A DNA stretch of 6,489 nucleotides from contig JABMOR010000070.1 in assembly GCA_013203245.1 (NCBI GenBank), positions 1 to 6,489 on the forward strand, given 5' to 3'. Positions 1 to 4,926 of the stretch are shown here, piece after piece (position 1 is the first letter of the stretch; each line of letters begins with the position of its first letter). This stretch comes from Candidatus Nitrosopumilus sp. GTDB taxonomy: Archaea > Thermoproteota > Nitrososphaeria > Nitrososphaerales > Nitrosopumilaceae. The translations under genes and the position numbers were made by a program. Under the pieces are notes generated by a model that worked only from the letters and a program-made list of their open reading frames with translations, ran no database searches and was not told the origin of the DNA.

Positions 1-269
1 TCGGCTTTATCTTCCACAGATTTAAAAACATCACTGTCTCCGGATTCAATTTCCTAAGAAAGGATGTCAGATTTATTTGCCAATTCAATAATGGCATCTT
101 TATCTTTAAAATCTCCAATTATTTGGGTTGCACCTACTTGTGAGGCAGGGCAGTTTTCTGTAGGATCCAATACAATAATTTCAGATATTTCTCCAGGCAT
201 CTTTTTTGCAGCCTCTGTAATCATCATCCCCAATTGACCTCCTCCGATAATTCCAAGAATCTTTGCCAT
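1..269 (-). pseudogene. purK: PurK N-terminal part, N5-carboxyaminoimidazole ribonucleotide synthase, with in-frame TAG; runs off the left edge
   Basis: PurK is an ATP-grasp enzyme that uses ATP and bicarbonate to turn AIR into N5-CAIR, the substrate of the divergently encoded PurE. Seen: the N-terminal nucleotide-binding strand and loop KILGIIGGGQLGMM (residues 3-16), then the VLDPTENCPAS region (33-43) typical of PurK. The frame is stopped by TAG at 54-56 after ...ANKSDILS (codon 72). Read past the stop, it continues EIESGDSDVFKSVEDKA to the window edge, which is how PurK normally proceeds (DI-[TS]-[YF]-E-I-E). The stop therefore replaces a single aromatic, probably Tyr, codon; a one-base change from TAT/TAC explains it. 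Start is ATG at 269, with a TATA-like box 24-25 nt upstream and no SD. Inference: a nonsense mutation or a sequencing/assembly error. A functional 71-residue protein is unlikely, because full PurK is about 380 residues and needs the ATP-grasp domains. Confidence 0.85.
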
Positions 270-289
270 TACAAAATTGATGTTTATCG

Positions 290-297
290 ATTAAAAA
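290..297 (-). promoter_or_regulatory. TATA-like box of purK
   Basis: On the minus strand this reads TTTTTAAT. Its centre lies about 24-25 nt before the purK ATG at 269, and no SD-like purine run lies between. That spacing fits an archaeal leaderless promoter. Supported by spacing and composition only. Confidence 0.45.
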
Positions 298-347
298 TAT
301 CTAATGTTGTTTAGAATAATAATTTCTAATATTTGGTAATAGAATTG

Positions 348-355
348 TTAATTAC
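348..355 (+). promoter_or_regulatory. TATA-like box of purE
   Basis: TTAATTAC is centred about 25-26 nt before the purE ATG at 377. The identical 8-mer occurs on the minus strand at 2187-2194, 28 nt before ilvA, which supports both being real promoter elements. It implies a leaderless or nearly leaderless purE transcript. Confidence 0.5.
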
Positions 356-376
356 TCTCTAGTTTTTTCTATTATC

Positions 377-952
377 ATGGCTTATTCAAAAAAACCTCTT
401 GTTGGAATAATAATGGGATCCAGTTCCGATAGCAGAATCATGCAAGAGGCAGCAGAAATTTTAGATGAGTATAAAATTAAACATGAAGATCAAATAGTAT
501 CGGCACATAGAACTCCTGCAAGATTGGCAGAATATGCAAAACATGCAGAAAAAATGGGTTTCAAAATTATCATTGCAGGTGCAGGAGGAGCCGCACATTT
601 ACCTGGAATGATTGCATCGCATACGACAATTCCGGTAATAGGAGTACCTATTCTTGTATTCAATGACAAACATCCAAAAAAATCAGATACTGCAAAATTT
701 TCTGCATTTGGGGGATTAGATTCACTGTTATCAATTACTGAAATGCCATCAGGATCTCCAGTTGTTGCAGTTGGAGTGAATAAAGCTGGCAATGCTGGAA
801 TTTATGCAATGAAAATACTTGCTAATGAATTTCCAGATTTAAAAAAGAAACTAAAAGAACACAAATCAAATCAACATAATTCAGTTATGAAAGAGTCTGA
901 TCAATTAAAAAAAGTTGGTCTTTCAAAATTTGCCAAAAAGAAATTCAAATAA
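377..952 (+). CDS. purE: PurE, N5-carboxyaminoimidazole ribonucleotide mutase (class I type) with insertion and Lys-rich tail
   Basis: PurE moves the carboxylate of N5-CAIR to C4 to give CAIR in de novo purine synthesis; it is cytosolic and normally octameric. Seen: the phosphate/nucleotide loop MGSSSDS (13-19), the catalytic-His motif SAHRTP (42-47, His44), GAGGAAHLPGM (68-78), and GLDSLLSITEMPSGSPVVAVGV (113-134), the class I version of the C-terminal signature. Two oddities: about 15 extra residues between GVP and GLDSLLS (roughly 92-110, charged, KHPKKSD) where bacterial class I PurE has a short link, and a basic tail after about 155 ending in KKKFK. It is 191 residues against roughly 160-170 for bacterial enzymes. 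It diverges from purK, its pathway partner, and stops one base short of the ilvA stop on the other strand. ATG at 377 is chosen because it precedes the first beta strand and sits 25 nt from a TATA-like box. Confidence 0.95.
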   Translation: MAYSKKPLVGIIMGSSSDSRIMQEAAEILDEYKIKHEDQIVSAHRTPARLAEYAKHAEKMGFKIIIAGAGGAAHLPGMIASHTTIPVIGVPILVFNDKHPKKSDTAKFSAFGGLDSLLSITEMPSGSPVVAVGVNKAGNAGIYAMKILANEFPDLKKKLKEHKSNQHNSVMKESDQLKKVGLSKFAKKKFK

Positions 953-953
953 C

Positions 954-2162
954 TTAGGTAAGTAAGGTAAATTGAATATTTTTCTTTTTTAATGCATCTG
1001 TGAGTAATTCTGCTTGTTCTTTTCCTTGCGTTTCTAGACTCAAGGTTACTCCTGCAGAACCGGCATTAATTCCTGAACTTAGTCTGTCATGAACCACTTC
1101 TACAATATTTGCATTGGCCAGAGTTATTTCATCAACAATTTCTTTGAAAGCACCTGGCCTGTCAGGAAGTAAAATAGACAACTTTAGTAATCTGCCCATA
1201 GCAGCCAGCCCTTTGTCCACTATTTGCCCCAATAGATACATGTCAACATTACCTCCAGCCAAAACAGCTACCACTTTTTTACCTACTGCAGGTTTTTTTG
1301 ATATCAGGTACGCTAAACTTGCAGCTCCTGCAGGTTCAACTACAAATTTCATTCTCTCCATTAGCAAGAACATTGCTTTTGTAATTTCTACATCATCTAC
1401 TAGAACTATTTCATCTATCAGTTCATTGATAATTGCAAATGTCAATTGTCCTGGAACTTTTACAGATATGCCGTCTGCAATGGTTCTTTCACCACCACTT
1501 GCAGTGATAGACCCTTGTTTAACAGAATCACGCATTGAGGGAAATGATTTTGATTGAACACCTATGACTTTGATATTAGGGTTTTTTTCTTTGATTGCAA
1601 TTAATATTCCAGCTGCCAAACCACCCCCACCTATTGGGAGATAAACCTCATCAACATCTGGCAAGTCCTCTAATATTTCAAGCCCAATAACTCCTTGCGC
1701 TGCAATTACCATGGGATCATCAAAAGCGTGAATCATAGTAGCACCAGTCTCTTTTGCTATCTCTTTAGCTTTAGATGAAGATTCATCATAATTGACACCC
1801 TCCAGGATTACTTTTGCACCGTATCCCCTAGTAGCTGCTACTTTAGCAGGAGATGCATTTTTTGGCATAACTATAGTACATGGAATTTTTTCCAATGATG
1901 ATGCAAATGCTACACCTTGTCCATGGTTGCCTGCAGATGCTGCAACTACACCGTGTTTTTTTTCTTCATTTGATAATGATTTAATTTTAAAATAAGCTCC
2001 TCGAATTTTAAATGAACCTGTCTTTTGACGAAATTCTGCTTTAAGATAAACCTCAGATCCTATCAATTCACTAAACATTGGTGAATGTATCAACGGTGTT
2101 TTCTTTATTTGATTTCCTCGTAATGCATTTGCTGCTAGAATTTCATCATATGTAGGGTTCAT
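954..2162 (-). CDS. ilvA: Threonine ammonia-lyase (threonine dehydratase), PLP-dependent, with C-terminal ACT domain
   Basis: It deaminates L-threonine to 2-oxobutanoate and ammonia, the entry to isoleucine synthesis; such enzymes often also accept serine. Seen: the PLP Schiff-base Lys in TGSFKIRGAY (Lys52), the substrate loop ASAGNHGQG (74-82), the glycine-rich phosphate-binding loop GGGGLAAG (177-184), EPAGAASLAYL (275-285) and LAGGNVD (300-306) near the pyridine-nitrogen site. From about 326 to the end there is an ACT-like regulatory domain (LSILLPDRPGAFKEIVDEI, then the NIVEVVHDR strand). The 402 residues with one ACT-like module match the short IlvA/TdcB-with-ACT form rather than the about 510-residue two-domain enterobacterial IlvA. 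Allosteric control by isoleucine or another amino acid is inferred from the ACT domain only. Start ATG at 2162 lies 28 nt after TTAATTAC. No ilv genes are visible nearby, so biosynthetic versus catabolic use is not settled by context. Confidence 0.93.
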   Translation of the reverse strand: MNPTYDEILAANALRGNQIKKTPLIHSPMFSELIGSEVYLKAEFRQKTGSFKIRGAYFKIKSLSNEEKKHGVVAASAGNHGQGVAFASSLEKIPCTIVMPKNASPAKVAATRGYGAKVILEGVNYDESSSKAKEIAKETGATMIHAFDDPMVIAAQGVIGLEILEDLPDVDEVYLPIGGGGLAAGILIAIKEKNPNIKVIGVQSKSFPSMRDSVKQGSITASGGERTIADGISVKVPGQLTFAIINELIDEIVLVDDVEITKAMFLLMERMKFVVEPAGAASLAYLISKKPAVGKKVVAVLAGGNVDMYLLGQIVDKGLAAMGRLLKLSILLPDRPGAFKEIVDEITLANANIVEVVHDRLSSGINAGSAGVTLSLETQGKEQAELLTDALKKKNIQFTLLT

Positions 2163-2186
2163 AGGAAATGATGCTATTGATTTGGT

Positions 2187-2194
2187 GTAATTAA
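2187..2194 (-). promoter_or_regulatory. TATA-like box of ilvA
   Basis: On the minus strand this reads TTAATTAC, identical to the 8-mer before purE. Its centre is about 28 nt upstream of the ilvA ATG at 2162. No SD is seen before the ATG, so a leaderless or very short leader is inferred. Confidence 0.45.
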
Positions 2195-2253
2195 CTTCTT
2201 CTAAAGAAAAGTCATATCTTTCTCAAATTTTATGCGTAAAATTTCAGAAATGC

Positions 2254-2261
2254 CTAAATAG
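2254..2261 (+). promoter_or_regulatory. TATA-like box for the small RNA at 2287
   Basis: CTAAATAG is centred about 29 nt before the first base of the outer helix of the small RNA. The same 8-mer occurs at 3230-3237, about 25 nt before the ATG of the zinc-ribbon gene. Recurrence of an identical element at a similar spacing is the main support for transcription of the plus strand here. Confidence 0.4.
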
Positions 2262-2286
2262 TTAAAATTTCTCGTTGAAATTATAT

Positions 2287-2346
2287 CCAAGAGCCGGATC
2301 TCCCCTTTGAGATAACATCTCATTTTCCGGTTTCTTGGGTCTTTTT
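2287..2346 (+). ncRNA. Probable small structured RNA (unrecognised family), GC-rich island between two minus-strand genes
   Basis: Seen: an outer helix CCAAGA (2287-2292) with TCTTGG (2333-2338), a second helix CCGGA (2294-2298) with TCCGG (2326-2330), and an apical hairpin TGAGAT (2308-2313) with ATCTCA (2317-2322) closed by AAC. Composition is about half G+C, well above the flanks. The strand is assigned from three facts: a TATA-like box about 29 nt upstream, a T-run (CTTTTT, 2341-2346) just after the outer helix that could end transcription, and no protein frame. An unpaired C-rich stretch (2299-2307) faces a short TTT. It does not fit tRNA, C/D-box or H/ACA RNA. Alternative: a 3' UTR element of the minus-strand gene that stops at 2345, although no T-run follows the hairpin on that strand. 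Confidence 0.55.
2341..2346 (+). terminator. T-run after the small RNA, candidate archaeal terminator
   Basis: CTTTTT follows directly after the outer helix of the hairpin RNA. Archaeal polymerase can stop at U-runs, so this could set the 3' end. It overlaps the last codon of the minus-strand gene ending at 2345. The tract is short, so the call is weak. Confidence 0.3.
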
Positions 2347-3184
2347 ATGATAAAATAATTGAATTTAGTTCAGATAATCGTTTTAAAATATTTTCTTTTA
2401 CAGAATCCGGTATCTTTCTAGGATCAAACACACCTTCGCGATTACTATTTTTGATAAATTCTAAATCCAATGACAACAAACATCCTTCTTCTCCTGCAAC
2501 CAATCTGGGATCATCAATTAACACCGGTGATGTTTGATAAGTTTCAAGTAAAAGGGAATCTAGTTCTGAAAATAATTTAGTCTTTTTTTCAGATAACTCT
2601 TGAAAATCTACTCCGGAATCTTTTTGAATTTCAGCAAATACTTTTTCTCTAAATTCATCATTTTCATAAAACACTTCAAATAATTTTTGATGATCAAAAT
2701 CTTTGTATCCCATATCTTTTAATTTTTTCAAAACTATTTGATCACTATTATCTGAAAGTTGCTCTTGTTCGTTTTTAGTTAAATCTACAATTTCAGCTAA
2801 TTCTTTCTGACAATCAATTACACGTTGAACGGGCTTGTAATACAACAATACGTGGAATTGTAATGATAGGTGCCCTGATATTAGATAACTACCTTCCTTA
2901 ATCTCAAATTTTGTAAAAATCCTTCTAACGTCTTGGTTGTTTGTAACAGATACATTTTGGACAGACCATTCATTAAGAGAATCATTAATTTTTTGAAAAT
3001 AATCTGAAACTTGTTTTGGATCAAATGTTTTTTGGTCAGTAATTGTGGAATCACCCATCATTACTTTAACATCGATCATTTTTGTAAAATCAATCATTCT
3101 TGGAAGATATGATTTTTGAATTAATTCATTTTTTTCATTTAAGATCTGAATAAATTCATTAGATGATCTGGAACCTAATCTCAC
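2345..3184 (-). CDS. Hypothetical protein, 279 residues, soluble, acidic and helix-rich
   Basis: I do not recognise a family. The protein has no signal peptide and no membrane segment. It opens with a stretch around RSSNEFIQILNEKNELIQKS, then alternates predicted strands (KFEIKEGSYLISGHLSLQFHVLLYYKP, about 93-118) with long charged helices (about 120-200, rich in E, K, L, D). A single Cys occurs, at CQKELAEIVDL, so there is no zinc site. The C-terminal third contains EEGCLLSLDLEFIKNSNREGVFDPRKIPDSV. Start is GTG at 3184: the frame is open only a short way further upstream to a TGA with no ATG, and a TTTAAG box lies about 28 nt before it. It diverges from the zinc-ribbon/cyclase pair. Reading frame and codon pattern match the neighbours, so it is very likely a real gene, possibly restricted to this archaeal lineage (inference). 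Confidence 0.75.
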   Translation of the reverse strand: MRLGSRSSNEFIQILNEKNELIQKSYLPRMIDFTKMIDVKVMMGDSTITDQKTFDPKQVSDYFQKINDSLNEWSVQNVSVTNNQDVRRIFTKFEIKEGSYLISGHLSLQFHVLLYYKPVQRVIDCQKELAEIVDLTKNEQEQLSDNSDQIVLKKLKDMGYKDFDHQKLFEVFYENDEFREKVFAEIQKDSGVDFQELSEKKTKLFSELDSLLLETYQTSPVLIDDPRLVAGEEGCLLSLDLEFIKNSNREGVFDPRKIPDSVKENILKRLSELNSIILS

Positions 3185-3208
3185 AGGAAATATCGGATAA
3201 TTCCTCGC

Positions 3209-3214
3209 CTTAAA
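3209..3214 (-). promoter_or_regulatory. TATA-like box of the 279-residue hypothetical gene
   Basis: On the minus strand this reads TTTAAG, about 27-28 nt before the GTG start at 3184. The larger AT-rich block at 3224-3237 is more distant on this strand and is better placed to serve the plus-strand gene. Confidence 0.35.
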
Positions 3215-3229
3215 CCTTCATCCTTAAAT

Positions 3230-3237
3230 CTAAATAG
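3230..3237 (+). promoter_or_regulatory. TATA-like box of the zinc-ribbon/cyclase operon
   Basis: CTAAATAG is centred 25 nt before ATG 3259, inside the longer TTAAATCTAAATAG at 3224-3237. It is identical to the box before the small RNA at 2287. It implies a leaderless first gene. Confidence 0.5.
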
Positions 3238-3258
3238 ATTGAATGGGGTATCATAGTC

Positions 3259-3381
3259 ATGAGTGAGTTAAAAATTCCTTGTCAACACTGTAATGGGGAT
3301 ATTACCGAATATTATCACGATGGATATAGGGGTAAAAGAGGAAAATGCCCAATATGTGGGATAGATTTCCCACTAGAATAA
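3259..3381 (+). CDS. Zinc-ribbon microprotein, 40 residues
   Basis: The translation has two knuckles, CQHC (Cys8, Cys11) and CPICG (Cys30, Cys33), spaced as in a zinc ribbon, so four Cys should bind one zinc ion. Between them lies the polar link NGDITEYYHDGYRGKRGK, with a basic patch that could touch nucleic acid. Start ATG 3259 is 25 nt after a TATA-like box. Its TAA overlaps the AGGAG that serves the cyclase gene 10 nt later, so the two are probably co-transcribed and translationally coupled. The function is not known. Small zinc ribbons act in transcription, translation or as adaptors; a role tied to the cyclase is suggested only by the operon layout. I am confident that it is coding because of the four-Cys pattern and the downstream coupling. 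Confidence 0.8.
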   Translation: MSELKIPCQHCNGDITEYYHDGYRGKRGKCPICGIDFPLE

Positions 3382-3385
3382 GGAG
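3381..3385 (+). promoter_or_regulatory. Shine-Dalgarno site of the cyclase gene
   Basis: AGGAG overlaps the stop of the upstream zinc-ribbon gene and lies 6 nt before ATG 3392. It decides the start: the nearer ATG at 3388 opens a frame that stops after three codons. This is the only well-placed SD I see in the window, as expected for the second gene of an operon in an organism that uses leaderless first genes. Confidence 0.7.
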
Positions 3386-3391
3386 AAATGT

Positions 3392-4195
3392 ATGACTGAA
3401 GAAGAAAATAAAATTAAAGAAGATTCCTCAGATACTGATCAAAATAACAATGTTGTAGACATGCTACTTAGCAAAAATCAACAACAGACATTAGATTCTG
3501 AAACTATGATTTTAGAAACCCAGAAACGTGTATGGGGGGCATTAAAGAATGGCTATCAATATTCAGGATTAATTGATGAATCAGATAAATTTTTGAGAAA
3601 ACATGTTTTTTCAAAATTAGACATGGTTGTACTCTATGTAGATTTAGTTGGTTCAACTACCATGACATTAGAAATGCCTGCAGAAAAAATTGCAATAATT
3701 ATAAGTTCATTTTCTCAAGAAATGGCAGCAGTAATTCGTCAACATCACGGATATGTACTAAAATTTGTAGGTGATGCAGTAATTGGTTATTTTGTAGCAG
3801 AAGGGAATGCTCTTCTTGCAGCAGATAATGCTGTAAACTGTGCAAAATCACTGGTGTCAATTATACAAAAAGGGATTAATCCAATTCTAAACCAATATGA
3901 TTACCCTGATTTGATGGTAAAAGTTGGAGTCGATTTTGGACAAAACATCGTAGTCCGATACGGTGCAGATATAGAACATTCACATGTTGATTTAATGGGT
4001 CCTGCAATGAACATTGCATCTAAAATTCAAAACATGGCAAAACCTAACCAAATTTTAATTGGTAATGACGTATTTCAAAGAATACATCCTACAGTACAGA
4101 AGGAATTTGTTCCGATAGTTTGGAAGAAGGATGAATGGAAATATCGCTCTAGAACTACAGGTGAAATTTACTATGTATACGAACATCGAGGATAA
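3392..4195 (+). CDS. Class III adenylate/guanylate cyclase-domain protein
   Basis: It is predicted to make cAMP (or another cyclic nucleotide) from NTP. Seen: about 75 N-terminal residues, acidic and polar at first, then a single cyclase homology domain (about 76-230) and a short C-terminal extension. Metal-binding aspartates are in place: Asp84 in YVDLVGST and Asp128 in KFVGDAVIGYF. The adenine-selecting pair is also present: Lys124 four residues before Asp128, and Asp200 in DLMGPAMN. Transition-state Asn207 is kept, but the following Arg (N+4) is Lys211 (NIASKIQ). No membrane helix, PAS, GAF or HAMP domain is recognisable, so it is cytosolic and must dimerise to form active sites. The adenine-type residues favour adenylate cyclase; the Arg-to-Lys change may lower or alter activity. 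It follows the zinc-ribbon gene by 10 nt. Confidence 0.88.
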   Translation: MTEEENKIKEDSSDTDQNNNVVDMLLSKNQQQTLDSETMILETQKRVWGALKNGYQYSGLIDESDKFLRKHVFSKLDMVVLYVDLVGSTTMTLEMPAEKIAIIISSFSQEMAAVIRQHHGYVLKFVGDAVIGYFVAEGNALLAADNAVNCAKSLVSIIQKGINPILNQYDYPDLMVKVGVDFGQNIVVRYGADIEHSHVDLMGPAMNIASKIQNMAKPNQILIGNDVFQRIHPTVQKEFVPIVWKKDEWKYRSRTTGEIYYVYEHRG

Positions 4196-4208
4196 AATTA
4201 ATTTTTAA

Positions 4209-4355
4209 TTATCTAGTAAAGTTCTCAGGACATTCTACATGCTCATAGTGATGCTCTGTAAATTTTTCTTGAACCACATAAATTACAATTTTATGCAGAT
4301 CTTTTTCTTGAATGTCTTTTTTACATTTTAGACATGCCTTTTGCAATTGTTCCAT
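4209..4355 (-). CDS. Small C2HC zinc-binding protein, 48 residues
   Basis: The minus-strand frame from ATG 4355 to TAA 4209-4211 encodes MEQLQKACLKCKKDIQ... with CLKC (Cys8, Cys11) and a later HVEC (His39, Cys42), plus His35 and His36. This is a plausible C2HC zinc site around a central strand (HKIVIYVVQEKF, 21-32). A TATA-like box lies about 30 nt before the ATG, which fits a leaderless mRNA. It is convergent with the cyclase gene, with 13 nt between the stops. The family is not recognised, and the function is unknown. Confidence comes from the paired metal ligands, the promoter spacing and the way it fills an otherwise empty interval. Confidence 0.7.
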   Translation of the reverse strand: MEQLQKACLKCKKDIQEKDLHKIVIYVVQEKFTEHHYEHVECPENFTR

Positions 4356-4363
4356 ATGTATTA

Positions 4364-4400
4364 GCGATCAAAATCACGAATCTATAAGGATCTGCGATCA
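4364..4400. repeat. Direct repeat GCGATCA flanking a TATA-like box
   Basis: GCGATCA occurs at 4364-4370 and again at 4394-4400, 30 nt apart (close to three helical turns). The copies bracket the TATA-like box of the 48-residue gene, one on the start side and one on the upstream side. This placement would suit a regulator that blocks TBP/TFB or polymerase. Seven-base repeats can arise by chance, so this is tentative. Confidence 0.3.
4381..4388 (-). promoter_or_regulatory. TATA-like box of the 48-residue zinc protein gene
   Basis: On the minus strand this reads CTTATAGA, centred about 30 nt before ATG 4355. No SD is present. Confidence 0.45.
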
Positions 4401-4414
4401 GTTCAAGTTGAGCT
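4400..4414. promoter_or_regulatory. Near-perfect 15-bp palindrome, candidate operator
   Basis: AGTTCAA-G-TTGAGCT has 7-base arms with one mismatch around a central G. It sits between the divergent genes starting at 4355 and 4493. A dimeric helix-turn-helix regulator is a natural reader of such a site. There is no direct evidence of binding. Confidence 0.3.
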
Positions 4415-4466
4415 AAAACACCTGAGAATTGAGTTAGAGGTTTATCAAAGGAGTAAAGCAAGCCAC

Positions 4467-4474
4467 AAATATAG
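4467..4474 (+). promoter_or_regulatory. TATA-like box of the coiled-coil gene
   Basis: AAATATAG is centred about 23 nt before ATG 4493. This favours that ATG over the TTG at 4481 and the ATG at 4484, which would be too close for transcription to begin at or before them. Confidence 0.4.
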
Positions 4475-4492
4475 CAAATATTGATGATATTC

Positions 4493-4864
4493 ATGGATGA
4501 TATGGTAACAAACCATCTACGCGACCTTTATGGATTAAATCCAAACATTCCGCATGTAGCATTTCAATTTCCAAGACTACCTCCAGGGCTAGCAAATCCA
4601 ATGTTCAAAAATCATGAGAATCCTATGAAAGAGCAATTTTTACGAAACGCAGATAACATGGCTCAAAAACTTCAAGGATTTCAACACATGTATCAACAAC
4701 ACGCTGCAGGTTTACTAACAATGAATTCAACTGTTATTCCACCAGGACATCCAGCATATACCAGACAAAATTCTATACAAACACTTCAAACAGAAAACGA
4801 TAAACTGATTAAAGAAAATCTTGAATTAAAGAAAAAATTAGAAAAAGAAAGAGATTCAAAATAA
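4493..4864 (+). CDS. Hypothetical coiled-coil protein, 123 residues
   Basis: The family is not recognised. From ATG 4493 the protein has a Pro-rich N-terminal third (NPNIPHVAFQFPRLPPGLANPMF, about 16-38), a Gln/His/Met-rich middle (AQKLQGFQHMYQQHAAGLLTMN) and a C-terminal heptad region from about residue 95 (LQTENDKLIKENLELKKKLEKE) that should form a parallel coiled coil, hence a dimer or a partner-binding arm. There is no membrane segment, signal peptide or Cys. The frame is also open upstream to TTG 4481 and ATG 4484, but the TATA-like box spacing supports 4493; ATG 4502 is also possible. An AAAGGAG at 4447-4453 is too far upstream to act as its SD. The next gene, on the same strand, starts 62 nt later with its own TATA-like box. 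Confidence 0.7.
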   Translation: MDDMVTNHLRDLYGLNPNIPHVAFQFPRLPPGLANPMFKNHENPMKEQFLRNADNMAQKLQGFQHMYQQHAAGLLTMNSTVIPPGHPAYTRQNSIQTLQTENDKLIKENLELKKKLEKERDSK

Positions 4865-4899
4865 TCACTAGTTCTAAAAACTGCATTTAGTCAATACGC

Positions 4900-4907
4900 T
4901 TATTAAT
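4900..4907 (+). promoter_or_regulatory. TATA-like box of the DUF6659-like gene
   Basis: TTATTAAT is centred 23-24 nt before ATG 4927, with no SD between. It fits a leaderless transcript independent of the gene upstream. Confidence 0.45.
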
Positions 4908-4926
4908 TTCAAAAATTAGTTTAATC

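Noticed and set aside
54..56. TAG in purK as pyrrolysine or programmed readthrough
   Set aside because: The position is an ordinary aromatic residue in PurK, and pyrrolysine is confined to methylamine-related and a few other proteins in organisms with pyl genes. A point mutation or sequence error is simpler.
490..792. Minus-strand open frame of 100 codons inside purE
   Set aside because: It lies entirely antisense to a well-supported enzyme gene, has Pro/Ala/Ile-rich composition without motifs, and has no promoter or SD.
1114..1557. Plus-strand open frame of 147 codons inside ilvA
   Set aside because: Antisense shadow of the threonine dehydratase gene; low-complexity Ser/Thr/Ile composition and no recognisable domain.
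1792..1995. Plus-strand open frame of 67 codons inside ilvA
   Set aside because: Also an antisense shadow of the PLP-domain coding region, with no support from promoter or motif.
2287..2340. tRNA, split tRNA, C/D-box or H/ACA RNA
   Set aside because: No T-loop GTTCRA, anticodon arm or CCA-adjacent acceptor layout; no RTGATGA/CTGA pair; no pseudouridine pocket with a kink-turn and an ACA tail at the right distance.
3183..3210. Inverted AGGAA ... TTCCT as an operator between the divergent genes
   Set aside because: Only five-base arms separated by an AT-rich spacer; expected by chance in DNA of this composition.
4447..4453. AAAGGAG as the SD of the coiled-coil gene
   Set aside because: It lies more than 30 nt before any possible start and no start codon with an open frame follows at 5-10 nt; it is also upstream of the likely transcription start.
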